Assembly (NCBI GenBank): GCA_030762175.1
Contig: CM060834.1
Span: 67,313,501 to 67,377,500, forward strand
DNA length: 64,000 nucleotides
Direction: 5' to 3'
DNA from: Metallyticus violacea
Taxonomy: Eukaryota > Arthropoda > Insecta > Mantodea > Metallyticidae
The position numbers and the translations under genes are program-made. The notes below the pieces were generated by a model. That model was not told the DNA's origin. It worked only from the letters and a program-made list of their open reading frames with translations, and ran no database searches. Of this stretch, positions 8,765 through 22,600 are shown one piece after another; the first letter of the stretch is position 1; every line of letters begins with the position of its first letter.

Positions 8765-11700
8765 AAAGCATATTATGCGCAAAGAATCTCGAAAAGAAAA
8801 AAAATTTTTTTCGAAGTTTGGAAACTTCGTTAGAATCACTTTTTTTCCGTTCTTATTTGAGATAACTGGTTCTCTTTCATTATACTAGTTTGATAGCCTC
8901 AGCAAAGAATATTATGCGCAAAGAATCTCGAAAAGAAAAAAAATTTTTTTCGAAGTTTGGAAACTTCGTTAGAATCACTTTTTTTCCGTTCTTATTTGAG
9001 ATAACTGGTTCTCTTTCATTATACTAGTTTGATAGGCTCAGTAAAGCATATTATGCGCAAAGAATCTCGAAAAGAAAAAAATTTTTTTTTCGAAGTTTGG
9101 AAACTTCGTTTGAATGACTTTTTTTCCGTTCTTATTTGAGATAACTGGTTCTCTTTCATTATACTAGTTTGATAGCCTCAGTAAAGCATATTATGCGCAA
9201 AGAATATGGAAAAGAAAAAAATTTTTTTCGAAGTTTGGAAACTTCGTTAGAATCACTTTTTTTCCGTTCTTATGTGAGATAACTGGTTCTCTTTCCTTAT
9301 ACTAGTTTGATAACCTCAGAAAAGGATATTATGCGCAAAGAATCTCGAAAAGAAAAAAGTTTTTTTTCGAAGTTTGGAAACTTCGTTTGAATCACTTTTT
9401 TTTCCGTTCTTATTTGAGATAACTGGTTCTCTTTCATTATATTAGTTTGATAGCGTCAGTAAAGCATATTATGCGCAAAGAATCTGGAAATGAAAAAAAA
9501 TTTTTTTCGAAGTTTGGAAACTTCGTTAGAATCACTTTTTTCCGTTCTTATTTGAGATAACTGGTTCTCTTTCATTATACTAGTTTGATAGCCTCAGTAA
9601 AGCATATTATGCACAAAGAATCTCGAAAAGAAAAAAAATTTTTTTCGAAGTTTGGAAACGTCGTTTGAATCACTTTTTCCGTTCTTATTTGAGATTACTG
9701 GTTCTCTTTCATTATAGTAGTTTGATAGACTCAGAAAAGCATATTATGCGCAAAGAATCTCGAAAAGAAAAAAGGTTTTTTCGAAGTTTGGAAACTACTT
9801 TAGAATCACTTTTTTTCCGTTCTTATTTGAGATAACTGGTTCTCTTTCATTATACTAGTTTGATAGCCTCAGTAAAGCATATTATGCGCAAAGAATCTGG
9901 AAAAGAAAAAAAATTATTTTCGAAGTTTGGAAACTTCGTTAGAATCACTTTTTTTCCGTTCTTATTTGAGATAACTGGTTCTCTTTCATTATACTAGTTT
10001 GATAGGCTCAGTAAAGCATATTATGCGCAAAGAATCTCGAAAAGAAAAAAAATTTTTTCGAAGTTTGGAATCGTCGTATGAATCACTTTTTTCCGTTCTT
10101 ATTTGAGATTACTGGTTCTCTTTCATTATACTAGTTTGATAGCCTCAGCAAAGCATATTATGCGCAAAGAATCTCGAAAAGAAAAAAATTTTTTTCGAAG
10201 TTTGGAAACGTCGTTTGAATCACGTTTTTCCGTTCTTATTTGAGATTACTGGTTCTCTTTCATTATAGTAGTTTGATAGCCTCAGAAAAGCATATTATGC
10301 ACAAAGAATCTCGAAAAGAAAAAAAATTTTTTTCGAAGTTTGGACACTTCGTTAGAATCACTTTTTTTCCGATCTTATTTGAGATAACTGGTTCTCTTTC
10401 ATTATACTAGTTTGATAGCCTCAGCAAAGCATATTATGCGCAAAGAATCTCGAAAAGAAAAAAAATTTTTTTCGAAGTTTGGAAACTTCGTTAGAATCAC
10501 TTTTTTTTCCGTTCTTATTTGAGATAACTGGTTCTCTTTCATTATACTAGTTTGATAGCCTCAGCAAAGAATATTATGCGCAAAGAATCTCGAAAAGAAA
10601 AAAAATTTTTTTCGAAGTTTGGAAACTTCGTTAGAATCACTTTTTTTCCGTTCTTATTTGAGATAACTGGTTCTCTTTCATTATACTAGTTTGATAGCCT
10701 CAGAAAAGCATATTATGCACAAAGAATCACGAAAAGAAAAAAAAATTTTTTCGAAGTTTGGAAACTTCGTTAGAATCACTTTTTTTCCGTTCTTATTTGA
10801 GATAACTGGTTCTCTTTCATTATACTAGTTTGATAGCCTCAGAAAAGCATATTATGCGCAAAGAATCTCGAAAAGAAAAAAGTTTTTTTTCGAATTTTGG
10901 AAACTTCTTTAGAATCACTTTTTTTCCGTTCTTATTTGAGATAACTGGTTCTCTTTCATTATACTAGTTTGATAGCCTCAGTAAAGCATATTATGCGCAA
11001 AGAATCTCGAAAAGAAAAAAGGTTTTTTCGAAGTTTGGAAACTTTGTTTGAATGACTTTTTTTCCGTTCTTATTTGAGATAACTGGTTCTCTTTCATTAT
11101 ACTAGTTTGATAGACTCAGTAAAGAATATTATGCGCAAAGAATATGGAAAAGAAAAAAAATTTTTTTCGAAGTTTGGAAACTTCTTTAGAATCACTTTTT
11201 TTCCGTTCTTATGTGAGATAACTGGTTCTCTTTCCATATACTAGTTTGATAACCTCAGAAAAGGATATTATGCGCAAAGAATCTCGAAAAGAAAAAAGTT
11301 TTTTTTCGAAGTTTGGAAACTTCGTTTGAATCACTTTTTTTTCCGTTCTTATTTGAGATAACTGGTTCTCTTTCATTATATTAGTTTGATAGCGACAGTA
11401 AAGCATATTATGCGCAAAGAATCTGGAAAAGAAAAAAAAATTTTTTCGAAGTTTGGAAACTTCGTTAGAATCACTTTTTTCCATTCTTATTTGAGATAAC
11501 TGGTTCTCTTTCATTATACTAGTTTGATAGCCTCAGTAAAGCATATTATGCGCAAAGAATCTCGAAAAGAAAAAAAATTTTTTTCGAAGTTTGGAAACGT
11601 CGTTTGAATCACTTTTTTCCGTTCTTATTTGAGATTACTGGTTCTCTTTCATTATAGTAGAATGATAGCCTCAGAAAAGCATATTATGCACAAAGAATAT

Positions 11701-11814
11701 CGAAAAGAAAAAAAATTTTTTTGGAAGTTTGGAAACTTCGTTAGAAACACTTTTATTCCGTTCTTATTTGAGATAACTGGTTCTCTTTCATTATACTAGT
11801 TTGATAGCCTCAGA
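8765..11814 (+). repeat. Left HOR family B, unit 1 (22 monomers, 3,050 bp)
   Basis: Positions from about 8,765 match those 3,050 bp downstream, including the AAAGAATATT monomer, TTTCCTTATACTAG and the GCGTCAG monomer. Near 9.85 kb a TGGAAAAG / AATTATTTTCG monomer is present here and missing from unit 2, after which the offset is 2,910 bp. Landmark pairs at 2,910-2,911 are CCGATC at 10,369 and 13,280, and the anchor trimer at 11,209 and 14,119. A third copy lies 10,955 bp downstream. Confidence 0.8.
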
Positions 11815-14456
11815 AAAGCATATTATGCGCAAAGAATCTCGAAAAGAAAAAAAAATTTTTTCGAAGTTTGGAAACTTCGTTAGAATCACTTTTTTTCCGT
11901 TCTTATTTGAGATAACATGTTCTCTTTCATTATACTAGTTTGATAGCCTCAGCAAAGAATATTATGCGCAAAGAATCTCGAAAAGAAAAAAAATTTTTTT
12001 CGAAGTTTGGAAACTTCGTTAGAATCACTTTTTTTCCGTTCTTATTTGAGATAACTGGTTCTCTTTCATTATACTAGTTTGATAGGCTCAGTAAAGCATA
12101 TTATGCGCAAAGAATCTCGAAAAGAAAAAAATTTTTTTTTCGAAGATTGACAACTACGTTTGAATGACTTTTTTTCCGTTCTTATTTGAGATAACTGGTT
12201 CTCTTTCATTATACTAGTTTGATAGCCTCAGTAAAGCATATTATGCGCAAAGAATATGGAAAAGAAAAAAATTTTTTTCGAAGTTTGGAAACTTCGTTAG
12301 AATCACTTTTTTTCCGTTCTTATGTGAGATAACTGGTTCTCTTTCCTTATACTAGTTTGATAACCTCAGAAAAGGATATTATGCGCAAAGAATCTCTAAA
12401 AGAAAAAAGTTTTTTTTCGAAGTTTGGAAACTTCGTTTGAATCACTTTTTTTTCCGTTCTTATTTGAGATAACTGGTTCTCTTTCATTATATTAGTTTGA
12501 TAGCGTCAGTAAAGCATATTATGCGCAAAGAATCTGGAAAAGAAAAAAAATTTTTTTCGAAGTTTGGAAACTTCGTTAGAATCACTTTTTTCCGTTCTTA
12601 TTTGAGATAACTGGTTCTCTTTCATTATACTAGTTTGATAGCCTCAGTAAAGCATATTATGCACAAAGAATCTCGAAAAGAAAAAAAATTTTTTTCGAAG
12701 TTTGGAAACGTCGTTTGAATCACTTTTTCCGTTCTTATTTGAGATTACTGGTTCTCTTTCATTATAGTAGTTTGATAGACTCAGAAAAGCATATTATGCG
12801 CAAAGAATCTCGAAAAGAAAAAAGGTTTTTTCGAAGTTTGGAAACTTCTTTAGAATCACTTTTTTTCCGTTCTTATTTGAGATAACTGGTTCTCTTTCAT
12901 TATACTAGTTTGATAGGCTCAGTAAAGCATATTATGCGCAAAGAATCTCGAAAAGAAAAAAAATTTTTTCGAAGTTTGGAATCGTCGTATGAATCACTTT
13001 TTTCCGTTCTTATTTGAGATTACTGGTTCTCTTTCATTATACTAGTTTGATAGCCTCAGCAAAGCATATTATGCGCAAAGAATCTCGAAAAGAAAAAAAT
13101 TTTTTTCGAAGTTTGGAAACGTCGTTTGAATCACGTTTTTCCGTTCTTATTTGAGATTACTGGTTCTCTTTCATTATAGTAGTTTGATAGCCTCAGAAAA
13201 GCATATTATGCACAAAGAATCTCGAAAAGAAAAAAAATTTTTTTCGAAGTTTGGACACTTCGTTAGAATCACTTTTTTTCCGATCTTATTTGAGATAACT
13301 GGTTCTCTTTCATTATACTAGTTTGATAGCCTCAGCAAAGCATATTATGCGCAAAGAATCTCGAAAAGAAAAAAAATTTTTTTCGAAGTTTGGAAACTTC
13401 GTTAGAATCACTTTTTTTCCGTTCTTATTTGAGATAACTGGTTCTCTTTCATTATACTAGTTTGATAGCCTCAGCAAAGAATATTATGCGCAAAGAATCT
13501 CGAAAAGAAAAAAAATTTTTTTCGAAGTTTGGAAACTTCGTTAGAATCACTTTTTTTCCGTTCTTATTTGAGATAACTGGTTCTCTTTCATTATACTAGT
13601 TTGATAGCCTCAGAAAAGCATATTATGCACAAAGAATCACGAAAAGAAAAAAAAATTTTTTCGAAGTTTGGAAACTTCGTTAGAATCACTTTTTTTCCGT
13701 TCTTATTTGAGATAACTGGTTCTCTTTCATTATACTAGTTTGATAGCCTCAGAAAAGCATATTATGCGCAAAGAATCTCGAAAAGAAAAAAGTTTTTTTT
13801 CGAAGTTTGGAAACTTCTTTAGAATCACTTTTTTTCCGTTCTTATTTGAGATAACTGGTTCTCTTTCATTATACTAGTTTGATAGCCTCAGTAAAGCATA
13901 TTATGCGCAAAGAATCTCGAAAAGAAAAAAGGTTTTTTCGAAGTTTGGAAACTTTGTTTGAATGACTTTTTTTCCGTTCTTATTTGAGATAACTGGTTCT
14001 CTTTCATTATACTAGTTTGATAGACTCAGTAAAGCATATTATGCGCAAAGAATATGGAAAAGAAAAAAAATTTTTTTCGAAGTTTGGAAACTTCTTTAGA
14101 ATCACTTTTTTTCCGTTCTTATGTGAGATAACTGGTTCTCTTTCCATATACTAGTTTGATAACCTCAGAAAAGGATATTATGCGCAAAGAATCTCGAAAA
14201 GAAAAAAGTTTTTTTTCGAAGTTTGGAAACTTCGTTTGAATCACTTTTTTTTCCGTTCTTATTTGAGATAACTGGTTCTCTTTCATTATATTAGTTTGAT
14301 AGCGACAGTAAAGCATATTATGCGCAAAGAATCTGGAAAAGAAAAAAAAATTTTTTCGAAGTTTGGAAACTTCGTTAGAATCACTTTTTTCCATTCTTAT
14401 TTGAGATAACTGGTTCTCTTTCATTATACTAGTTTGATAGCCTCAGTAAAGCATAT
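11815..14456 (+). repeat. Left HOR family B, unit 2 (one monomer shorter)
   Basis: This is the tandem partner of the preceding unit. It ends where the monomer at about 14,457 switches to GCCCAAAGAATTCG, the lead-in to the connector block. It lacks one monomer near 12.9 kb. Small differences from unit 1 include AACATGTTC (near 11,915), CGAAGATTGACAAC (near 12,140) and CTCTAAAAG (near 12,394). Confidence 0.8.
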
Positions 14457-14564
14457 TATGCCCAAAGAATTCGAAAAGAAAAAAATTTTTTTTCGAAGTT
14501 TGGAAACTTCATTAGAATCACTTTTTTCCGTTCTTATTCGAGATAACTGGTTCTCTTTCATTAT

Positions 14565-14983
14565 ACTAGTTTGATAGCTGTAGAAAAGGATATTATGCGC
14601 AAAGAATCTCGAAAAGAAAAAAAAAAATTTTTTCGAAGTTTGGAAACTTCATTAGAATAACTTTTTTTCCGTTCTTATTCGACATAACTGGTTCTCTTTC
14701 ATTATACTAGTTTGATAGCCTCAGAAAAGCATATTATGCCCAAAGAATCTCGAAAAGAAAAAAATTTTTACGAAGTTTGGAAACTACATTAGAATCACTT
14801 TTTTTCCGTTCTTATTCGAGATAACTGGTTCGCTTTAATTATACTAATTTGATAGCCTCAGAATAGCATATTATGCGCAAAGAATCTCGAAAAGAAAAAA
14901 AATTTTTTTTGTAGTTTGGAAACTTCGTTAGAATCACTTTTTTTCCGTTCTTATTTGAGATAACTGGTTCTCTTTCATTATAA
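14565..14983 (+). repeat. Three-monomer connector block, copy 2
   Basis: This matches 3,749-4,167 at an offset of 10,816 (10,815 at the end), including the private extra A (TTATAACTAG near 14,981), TTCGCTTTAAT and TTTTGTAGTTTGG. Small differences include TTCGACATAAC near 14,682 and CAGAATAGC near 14,859. The lead-in monomer with CCCAAAGAATTCG at 14,461 is also shared. Confidence 0.85.
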
Positions 14984-17900
14984 CTAGTTTGATAGCCTCA
15001 GTAAAGCATATGATGCGCAAAGAATCTCGAAAAGAAAAAAAATTTTTTTCGAAGTTTGGAAACTTCGTTAGAATCACTTTTTTTCCGTTCTTATTTGAGA
15101 TAACTGGTTCTCTTTCATTATACTAGTTTGATAGCCTCAGTAAAGCATATTATGCGCAAAGAATCTCGAAAAGAAAAAAGTTTTTTTTCGAAGTTTGGAA
15201 ACTTCCTTAGAATCACTTTTTTTCCGTTCTTATTTGAGATAACTGGTTCTCTTTCATTATACTAGTTTGATAGCCTCAGTAAAGCATATTATGCGCAAAG
15301 AATCTGGAAAAGAAAAAAAATTTTTTTCGAAGTTTGGAAACTTCGTTTGAATCACTTTTTTTTCCGTTCTTATTTGAGATAACTGGTTCTCTTTCATTAT
15401 ATTAGTTTGATAGCCTCAGTAAAGCATATTATGCGCAAAGAATCTGGAAAAGAAAAAAAATTTTTTTCGAAGTTTGGAAACTTCGTTAGAATCACTTTTT
15501 TCCGTTCTTATTTGAGATAACTGGTTCTCTTTCATTATACTAGTTTGATAGCCTCAGTAAAGCATATTATGCGCAAAGAATCTGGAAAAGAAAAAAAATT
15601 ATTTTCGAAGTTTGGAAACTTCGTTAGAATCACTTTTTTTCCGTTCTTAATTGAGATAACTGGTTCTCTTTCATTATACTAGTTTGATAGCCTCAGTAAA
15701 GCATATTATGCACAAAGAAATTCGAAAAGAAAAAAGTTTTTTTTTGAAGTTTGGAAACTTCGTTTGAATCACTTTTTTTCCGTTCTTATTTGAGATAACT
15801 GGTTCTCTTTCATTATACTAGTTTGATAGGCTCAGTAAAGCATATTATGCGCAAAGAATCTCGAAAAGATTAAAAAAATTTTTTCGAAGTTTGGAATCGT
15901 CGTTTGAATCACTTTTTTCCGTTCTTATTTGAGATTACTGGTTCTCTTTCATTATACTAGTTTGATAGCCTCAGCAAAGCATATTATGCGCAAAGAATCT
16001 CGAAAAGAAAAAAAATTTTTTTCGAAGTTTGGAAACTTCGTTAGAATCACTTTTTTTCCGTTCTTATTTGAGATAACTGGTTCTCTTTCATTATACTAGT
16101 TTGATAGCCTCAGTAAAGCATATTATGCGCAAAGAATCTCGAAAAGAAAAAAAATTTTTTTCGAAGTTTGGAAACTTCGTTAGAATCACTTTTTTTCCGT
16201 TCTTAATTGAGATAACTGGTTCTCTTTCATTATACTAGTTTGATAGCCTCAGTAAAGCATATTATGCGCAAAGAATCTCGAAAAGAAAAAAGTTTTTTTT
16301 TGAAGTTTGGAAACTTCGTTTGAATCACTTTTTTTCCGTTCTTATTTGAGATAACTGGTTCTCTTTCATTATACTAGTTTGATAGCCTCAGCAAAGCATA
16401 TTATGCGCAAAGAATCTCGAAAAGAAAAAAAATTTTTTTCGAAGTTTGGAAACTTCGTTAGAATCACTTTTTTTCCGTTCTTATTTGAGATAACTGGTTC
16501 TCTTTCATTATACTAGTTTGATAGGCTCAGCAAAGCATATTATGCGCAAAGAATCTCGAAAAGAAAAAAATTTTTTTTCGAAGTTTGGAAACTTCGTTTG
16601 AATGACTTTTTTTCCGTTCTTATTTGAGATAACTGGTTCTCTTTCATTATACTAGTTTGATAGCCTCAGTAAAGCATATTATGCGCAAAGAATATGGAAA
16701 AGAAAAAAAATTTTTTTCGAAGTTTGGAAACTTCGTTAGAATCACTTTTTTTCCGTTCTTATGTGAGATAACTGGTTCTCTTTCCATATACTAGTTTGAT
16801 AACCTCAGAAAAGGATATTATGCGCAAAGAATCTCGAAAAGAAAAAAGTTTTTTTTCGAAGTTTGGAAACTTCGTTTGAATCACTTTTTTTTCCGTTCTT
16901 ATTTGAGATAACTGGTTCTCTTTCATTATACTAGTTTGATAGCCTCAGCAAAGCATATTATGCGCAAAGAATCTCGAAAAGAAAAAAAATTTTTTTCGAA
17001 GTTTGGAAACTTCGTTAGAATCACTTTTTTTCCGTTCTTATTTGAGATAACTGGTTCTCTTTCATTATACTAGTTTGATAGCCTCAGTAAAGCATATTAT
17101 GCGCAAAGAATCTCGAAAAGAAAAAAAATTTTTTTCGAAGTTTGGAAACGTTGTTTTAATCACTTTTTTCCGTTCTTATTTGAGATTACTGGTTCTCTTT
17201 CATTATAGTAGTTTGATAGCCTCAGAAAAGCATATTATGCACAAAGAATCTCGAAAAGAAAAAAAATTTTTTTCGAAGTTTGGAAACTTCGTTAGAATCA
17301 CTTTTTTTCCGTTCTTATTTGAGATAACTGGTTCTCTTTCATTATACTAGTTTGATAGCCTCAGTAAAGCATATTATGCGCAAAGAATCTCGAAAAGAAA
17401 AAAGGTTTTTTCGAAGTTTGGAAACTTTGTTTGAATGAATTTTTTTCCGTTCTTATTTGAGATAACTGGTTCTCTTTCATTATACTAGTTTGATAGACTC
17501 AGTAAAGCATATTATGCGCAAAGAATATGGAAAAGAAAAAAAATTTTTTTCGAAGTTTGGAAACTTCTTTAGAATCACTTTTTTTCCGTTCTTATGTGAG
17601 ATAACTGGTTCTCTTTCCATATACTAGTTTGATAACCTCAGAAAAGGATATTATGCGCAAAGAATCTCGAAAAGAAAAAAGTTTTTTTTCGAAGTTTGGA
17701 AACTTCGTTTGAATCACTTTTTTTTCCGTTCTTATTTGAGATAACTGGTTCTCTTTCATTATATCAGTTTGATAGCGACAGTAAAGCATATTATGCGCAA
17801 AGAATCTGGAAAAGAAAAAAAAATTTTTTCGAAGTTTGGAAACTTCGTTAGAATCACTTTTTTCCATTCTTATTTGAGATAACTGGTTCTCTTTCATTAT

Positions 17901-18320
17901 ACTAGTTTGATAGCCTCAGTAAAGCATATTATGCGCAAAGAATCTCGAAAAGAAAAAAAATTTTTTTCGAAGTTTGGAAACGTTGTTTTAATCACTTTTT
18001 TCCGTTCTTATTTGAGATTACTGGTTCTCTTTCATTATAGTAGTTTGATAGCCTCAGAAAAGCATATTATGCACAAAGAATCTCGAAAAGAAAAAAATTT
18101 TTTTTCGAAGTTTAGAAACGTCGTTTTAATCACTTTTTTCCGTTCTTATTTGAGATTACTGGTTCTCTTTCATTATACTAGTTTGATAGCCTCAGCAAAG
18201 CATATTATGCGCAAAGAATCTCGAAAAGAAAAAAATTTTTTTTCGAAGTTTGGAAACTTCGTTAGAATCACTTTTTTTCCGTTCTTATTTGAGATAACTG
18301 GTTCTCTTTCATTATACTAG
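14984..18320 (+). repeat. Left HOR family A, copy 3 (~24 monomers)
   Basis: This copy repeats the order found from position 1, starting with CATATGATG. Against copy 1 it lacks one monomer near 16.1 kb: the AAACGTTG monomer and the one after it are fused into a single ordinary AAACTTCG monomer that precedes the TTCTTAATTGAG tail. The right end, at 17.9-18.3 kb, is a run of AAACGTTG / AAACGTCGTTTTAATC monomers where the order departs from copy 1. Confidence 0.7.
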
Positions 18321-19699
18321 TTTGATAGCCTCAGCAAAGAATATTATGCGCAAAGAATCTCGAAAAGAAAAAAAAATTTTTTCGAAGTTTGGAAACTTCG
18401 TTAGAATCACTTTTTTTCCGTTCTTATTTGAGATAACTGGTTCTCTTTCATTATACTAGTTTGATAGCCTCAGTAAAGCATATTATGCCCATGGAATCTC
18501 GAAAAGAAAAAAAATTTTTTTCGAAGTTTGGAAACGTCGTTTGAATCACTTTTTCCGTTCTTATTTGAGATTACTGGTTCTCTTTCATTATAGTAGTTTG
18601 ACAGACCCAGAAAAGCATATTATGCGCAAAGAATCTCGAAAAGAAAAAAGGTTTTTTCGAAGTTTGGAAACTACTTTAGAATCACTTTTTTTCCGTTCTT
18701 ATTTGAGATAACTGGTTCTCTTTAATTATACTAGTTTGATAGCCTCAGTAAAGCATATTATGCGCAAAGAATCTGGAAAAGAAAAAAAATTATTTTCGAA
18801 GTTTGGAAACTTCGTTAGAATCACTTTTTTTCCGTTCTTATTTGAGATAACTGGTTCTCTTTCATTATACTAGTTTGATAGGCTCAGTAAAGCATATTAT
18901 GCGCAAAGAATCTCGAAAAGAAAAAAAATTTTTTCGACGTTTGGAATCGTCGTATGAATCACTTTTTTCCGTTCTTATTTGAGATTACTGGTTCTCTTTC
19001 ATTATACTAGTTTGATAGCCTCAGCAAAGCATATTATGCGCAAAGAATCTCGAAAAGAAAAAAATTTTTTTCGAAGTTTGGAAACTTCGTTAGAATCACT
19101 TTTTTTCCGTTCTTATTTGAGATAACTGGTTCTCTTTCATTATACTAGTTTGATAGCCTCAGAAAAGCATATTATGCACAAAGAATCACGAAAAGAAAAA
19201 AAAATTTTTTCGAAGTTTGGAAACTTCGTTAGAATCACTTTTTTTCCGTTCTTATTTGAGATAACTGGTTCTCTTTCATTATACTAGTTTGATAGCCTCA
19301 GAAAAGCATATTATGCGCAAAGAATCTCGAAAAGAAAAAAGTTTTTTTTCGAAGTTTGGAAACTTCTTTAGAATCACTTTTTTTCCGTTCTTATTTGAGA
19401 TAACTGGTTCTCTTTCATTATAGTAGTTTGATAGCCTCAGCAAAGCATATTATGCGCAAAGAATCTCGAAAAGAAAAAAAATTTTTTTCGAAGTTTGGAA
19501 ACTTCGTTAGAATCACTTTTTTTCCGTTCTTATTTGAGATAACTGGTTCTCATTCATTATACTAGTTTGATAGCCTCAGTAAAGCATATTATGCGCAAAG
19601 AATCTCGAAAAGAAAAAAATTTTTTTTCGAAGTTTAGAAACGTCGTTTTAATCACTTTTTTCCGTTCTTATTTGAGATTACTGGTTCTCTTTCATTATA
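18321..19699 (+). repeat. Mosaic segment between left HOR copies
   Basis: These monomers match 9.6-10.2 kb (offset about 8,880) up to about 19.1 kb, then jump to monomers like those at 10.68-10.95 kb (CACAAAGAATCACG, then A6-G-T8), skipping about three monomers. Private changes include GCCCATGGAATC near 18,486, GACAGACCCAG near 18,599 and CGACGTTTGG near 18,938. From 19.6 kb a GTTTAGAAACGTCGTTTTA monomer repeats the one near 18.1 kb. Confidence 0.6.
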
Positions 19700-22600
19700 C
19701 TAGTTTGATAGCCTCAGCAAAGCATATTATGCGCATAGAATCTCGAAAAGAAAAAAATTTTTTTTCGAAGTTTGGAAACTTCGTTAGAATCACTTTTTTT
19801 CCGTTCTTATTTGAGATAACTGGTTCTCTTTCATTATACTAGTTTGATAGCCTCAGCAAAGAATATTATGCGCAAAGAATCTCGAAAAGAAAAAAAATTT
19901 TTTTCGAAGTTTGGAAACTTCGTTAGAATCACTTTTTTTCCGTTCTTATTTGAGATAACTGGTTCTCTTTCATTATACTAGTTTGATAGGCTCAGTAAAG
20001 CATATTATGCGCAAAGAATCTCGAAAAGAAAAAAATTTTTTTTTCGAAGTTTGGAAACTTCGTTTGAATGACTTTTTTTCCGTTCTTATTTGAGATAACT
20101 GGTTCTCTTTCATTATACTAGTTTGATAGCCTCAGTAAAGCATATTATGCGCAAAGAATATGGAAAAGAAAAAAATTTTTTTCGAAGTTTGGAAAATTCG
20201 TTAGAATCACTTTTTTTCCGTTCTTATGTGAGATAACTGGTTCTCTTTCCTTATACTAGTTTGATAACCTCAGAAAAGGATATTATGCGCAAAGAATCTC
20301 GAAAAGAAAAAAGTTTTTTTTCGAAGTTTGGAAACTTCGTTTGAATCACTTTTTTTTCCGTTCTTATTTGAGATAACTGGTTCTCTTTCATTATATTAGT
20401 TTGATAGCGTCAGTAAAGCATATTATGCGCAAAGAATCTGGAAAAGAAAAAAAATTTTTTTCGAAGTTTGGAAACTTCGTTAGAATCACTTTTTTCCGTT
20501 CTTATTTGAGATAACTGGTTCTCTTTCATTATACTAGTTTGATAGCCTCAGTAAAGCATATTATGCACAAAGAATCTCGAAAAGAAAAAAAATTTTTTTC
20601 GAAGTTTGGAAACGTCGTTTGAATCACTTTTTCCGTTCTTATTTGAAATTACTGGTTCTCTTTCATTATAGTAGTTTGATAGACTCAGAAAAGCATATTA
20701 TGCGCAAAGAATCTCGAAAAGAAAAAAGGTTTTTTCGAAGTTTGGAAACTACTTTAGAATCACTTTTTTTCCGTTCTTATTTGAGATAACTGGTTCTCTT
20801 TCATTATACTAGTTTGATAGCCTCAGTAAAGCATATTATGCGCAAAGAATCTGGAAAAGAAAAAAAATTATTTTCGAAGTTTGGAAACTTCGTTAGAATC
20901 ACTTTTTTTCCGTTCTTATTTGAGATAACTGGTTCTCTTTCATTATACTAGTTTGATAGGCTCAGTAAAGCATATTATGCGCAAAGAATCTCGAAAAGAA
21001 AAAAAATTTTTTCGAAGTTTGGAATCGTCGTATGAATCACTTTTTTCCGTTCTTATTTGAGATTACTGGTTCTCTTTCATTATACTAGTTTGATAGCCTC
21101 AGCAAAGCATATTATGCGCAAAGAATCTCGAAAAGAAAAAAATTTTTTTCGAAGTTTGGAAACGTCGTTTGAATCACGTTTTTCCGTTCTTATTTGAGAT
21201 TACTGGTTCTCTTTCATTATAGTAGTTTGATAGCCTCAGAAAAGCATATTATGCACAAAGAATCTCGAAAAGAAAAAAAATTTTTTTCGAAGTTTGGACA
21301 CTTCGTTAGAATCACTTTTTTTCCGATCTTATTTGAGATAACTGGTTCTCTTTCATTATACTAGTTTGATAGCCTCAGCAAAGCATATTATGCGCAAAGA
21401 ATCTCGAAAAGAAAAAAAATTTTTTTCGAAGTTTGGAAACTTCGTTAGAATCACTTTTTTTTTCCGTTCTTATTTGAGATAACTGGTTCTCTTTCATTAT
21501 ACTAGTTTGATAGCCTCAGCAAAGAATATTATGCGCAAAGAATCTCGAAAAGAAAAAAAATTTTTTTCGAAGTTTGGAAACTTCGTTAGAATCACTTTTT
21601 TTCCGTTCTTATTTGAGATAACTGGTTCTCTTTCATTATACTAGTTTGATAGCCTCAGAAAAGCATATTATGCACAAAGAATCACGAAAAGAAAAAAAAA
21701 TTTTTTCGAAGTTTGGAAACTTCGTTAGAATCACTTTTTTTCCGTTCTTATTTGAGATAACTGGTTCTCTTTCATTATACTAGTTTGATAGCCTCAGAAA
21801 AGCATATTATGCGCAAAGAATCTCGAAAAGAAAAAAGTTTTTTTTCGAAGTTTGGAAACTTCTTTAGAATCACTTTTTTTCCGTTCTTATTTGAGATAAC
21901 TGGTTCTCTTTCATTATACTAGTTTGATAGCCTCAGTAAAGCATATTATGCGCAAAGAATCTCGAAAAGAAAAAAGGTTTTTTCGAAGTTTGGAAACTTT
22001 GTTTGAATGACTTCTTTTCCGTTCTTATTTGAGATAACTGGTTCTCTTTCATTATACTAGTTTGATAGACTCAGTAAAGCATATTATGCGCAAAGAATAT
22101 GGAAAAGAAAAAAAATTTTTTTCGAAGTTTGGAAACTTCTTTAGAATCACTTTTTTTCCGTTCTTATGTGAGATAACTGGTTCTCTTTCCATATACTAGT
22201 TTGATAACCTCAGAAAAGGATATTATGCGCAAAGAATCTCGAAAAGAAAAAAGTTTTTTTTCGAAGTTTGGAAACTTCGTTTGAATCACTTTTTTTTCCG
22301 TTCTTATTTGAGATAACTGGTTCTCTTTCATTATATTAGTTTGATAGCGACAGTAAAGCATATTATGCGCAAAGAATCTGGAAAAGAAAAAAAATTTTTT
22401 CGAAGTTTGGAAACTTCGTTAGAATCACTTTTTTCCATTCTTATTTGAGATAACTGGTTCTCTTTCATTATACTAGTTTGATAGCCTCAGTAAAGCATAT
22501 TATGCGCAAAGAATCTCGAAATGAAAAAAAATTTTTTTCGAAGTTTGGAAACGTCGTTGAATCACTTTTTTCCGTTCTTATTTGAGATTACTGGTTCTCT

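Noticed and set aside
17907..18320. 137-codon open frame spanning three monomers (+ strand)
   Set aside because: It is satellite read-through: its protein is three imperfect repeats of the monomer translation. It stays open because the member monomers are 138 bp and lack the usual stop. Related 91-codon frames (1,119; 2,231; 5,563; 6,813; 17,075; 19,567) recur with HOR copies.
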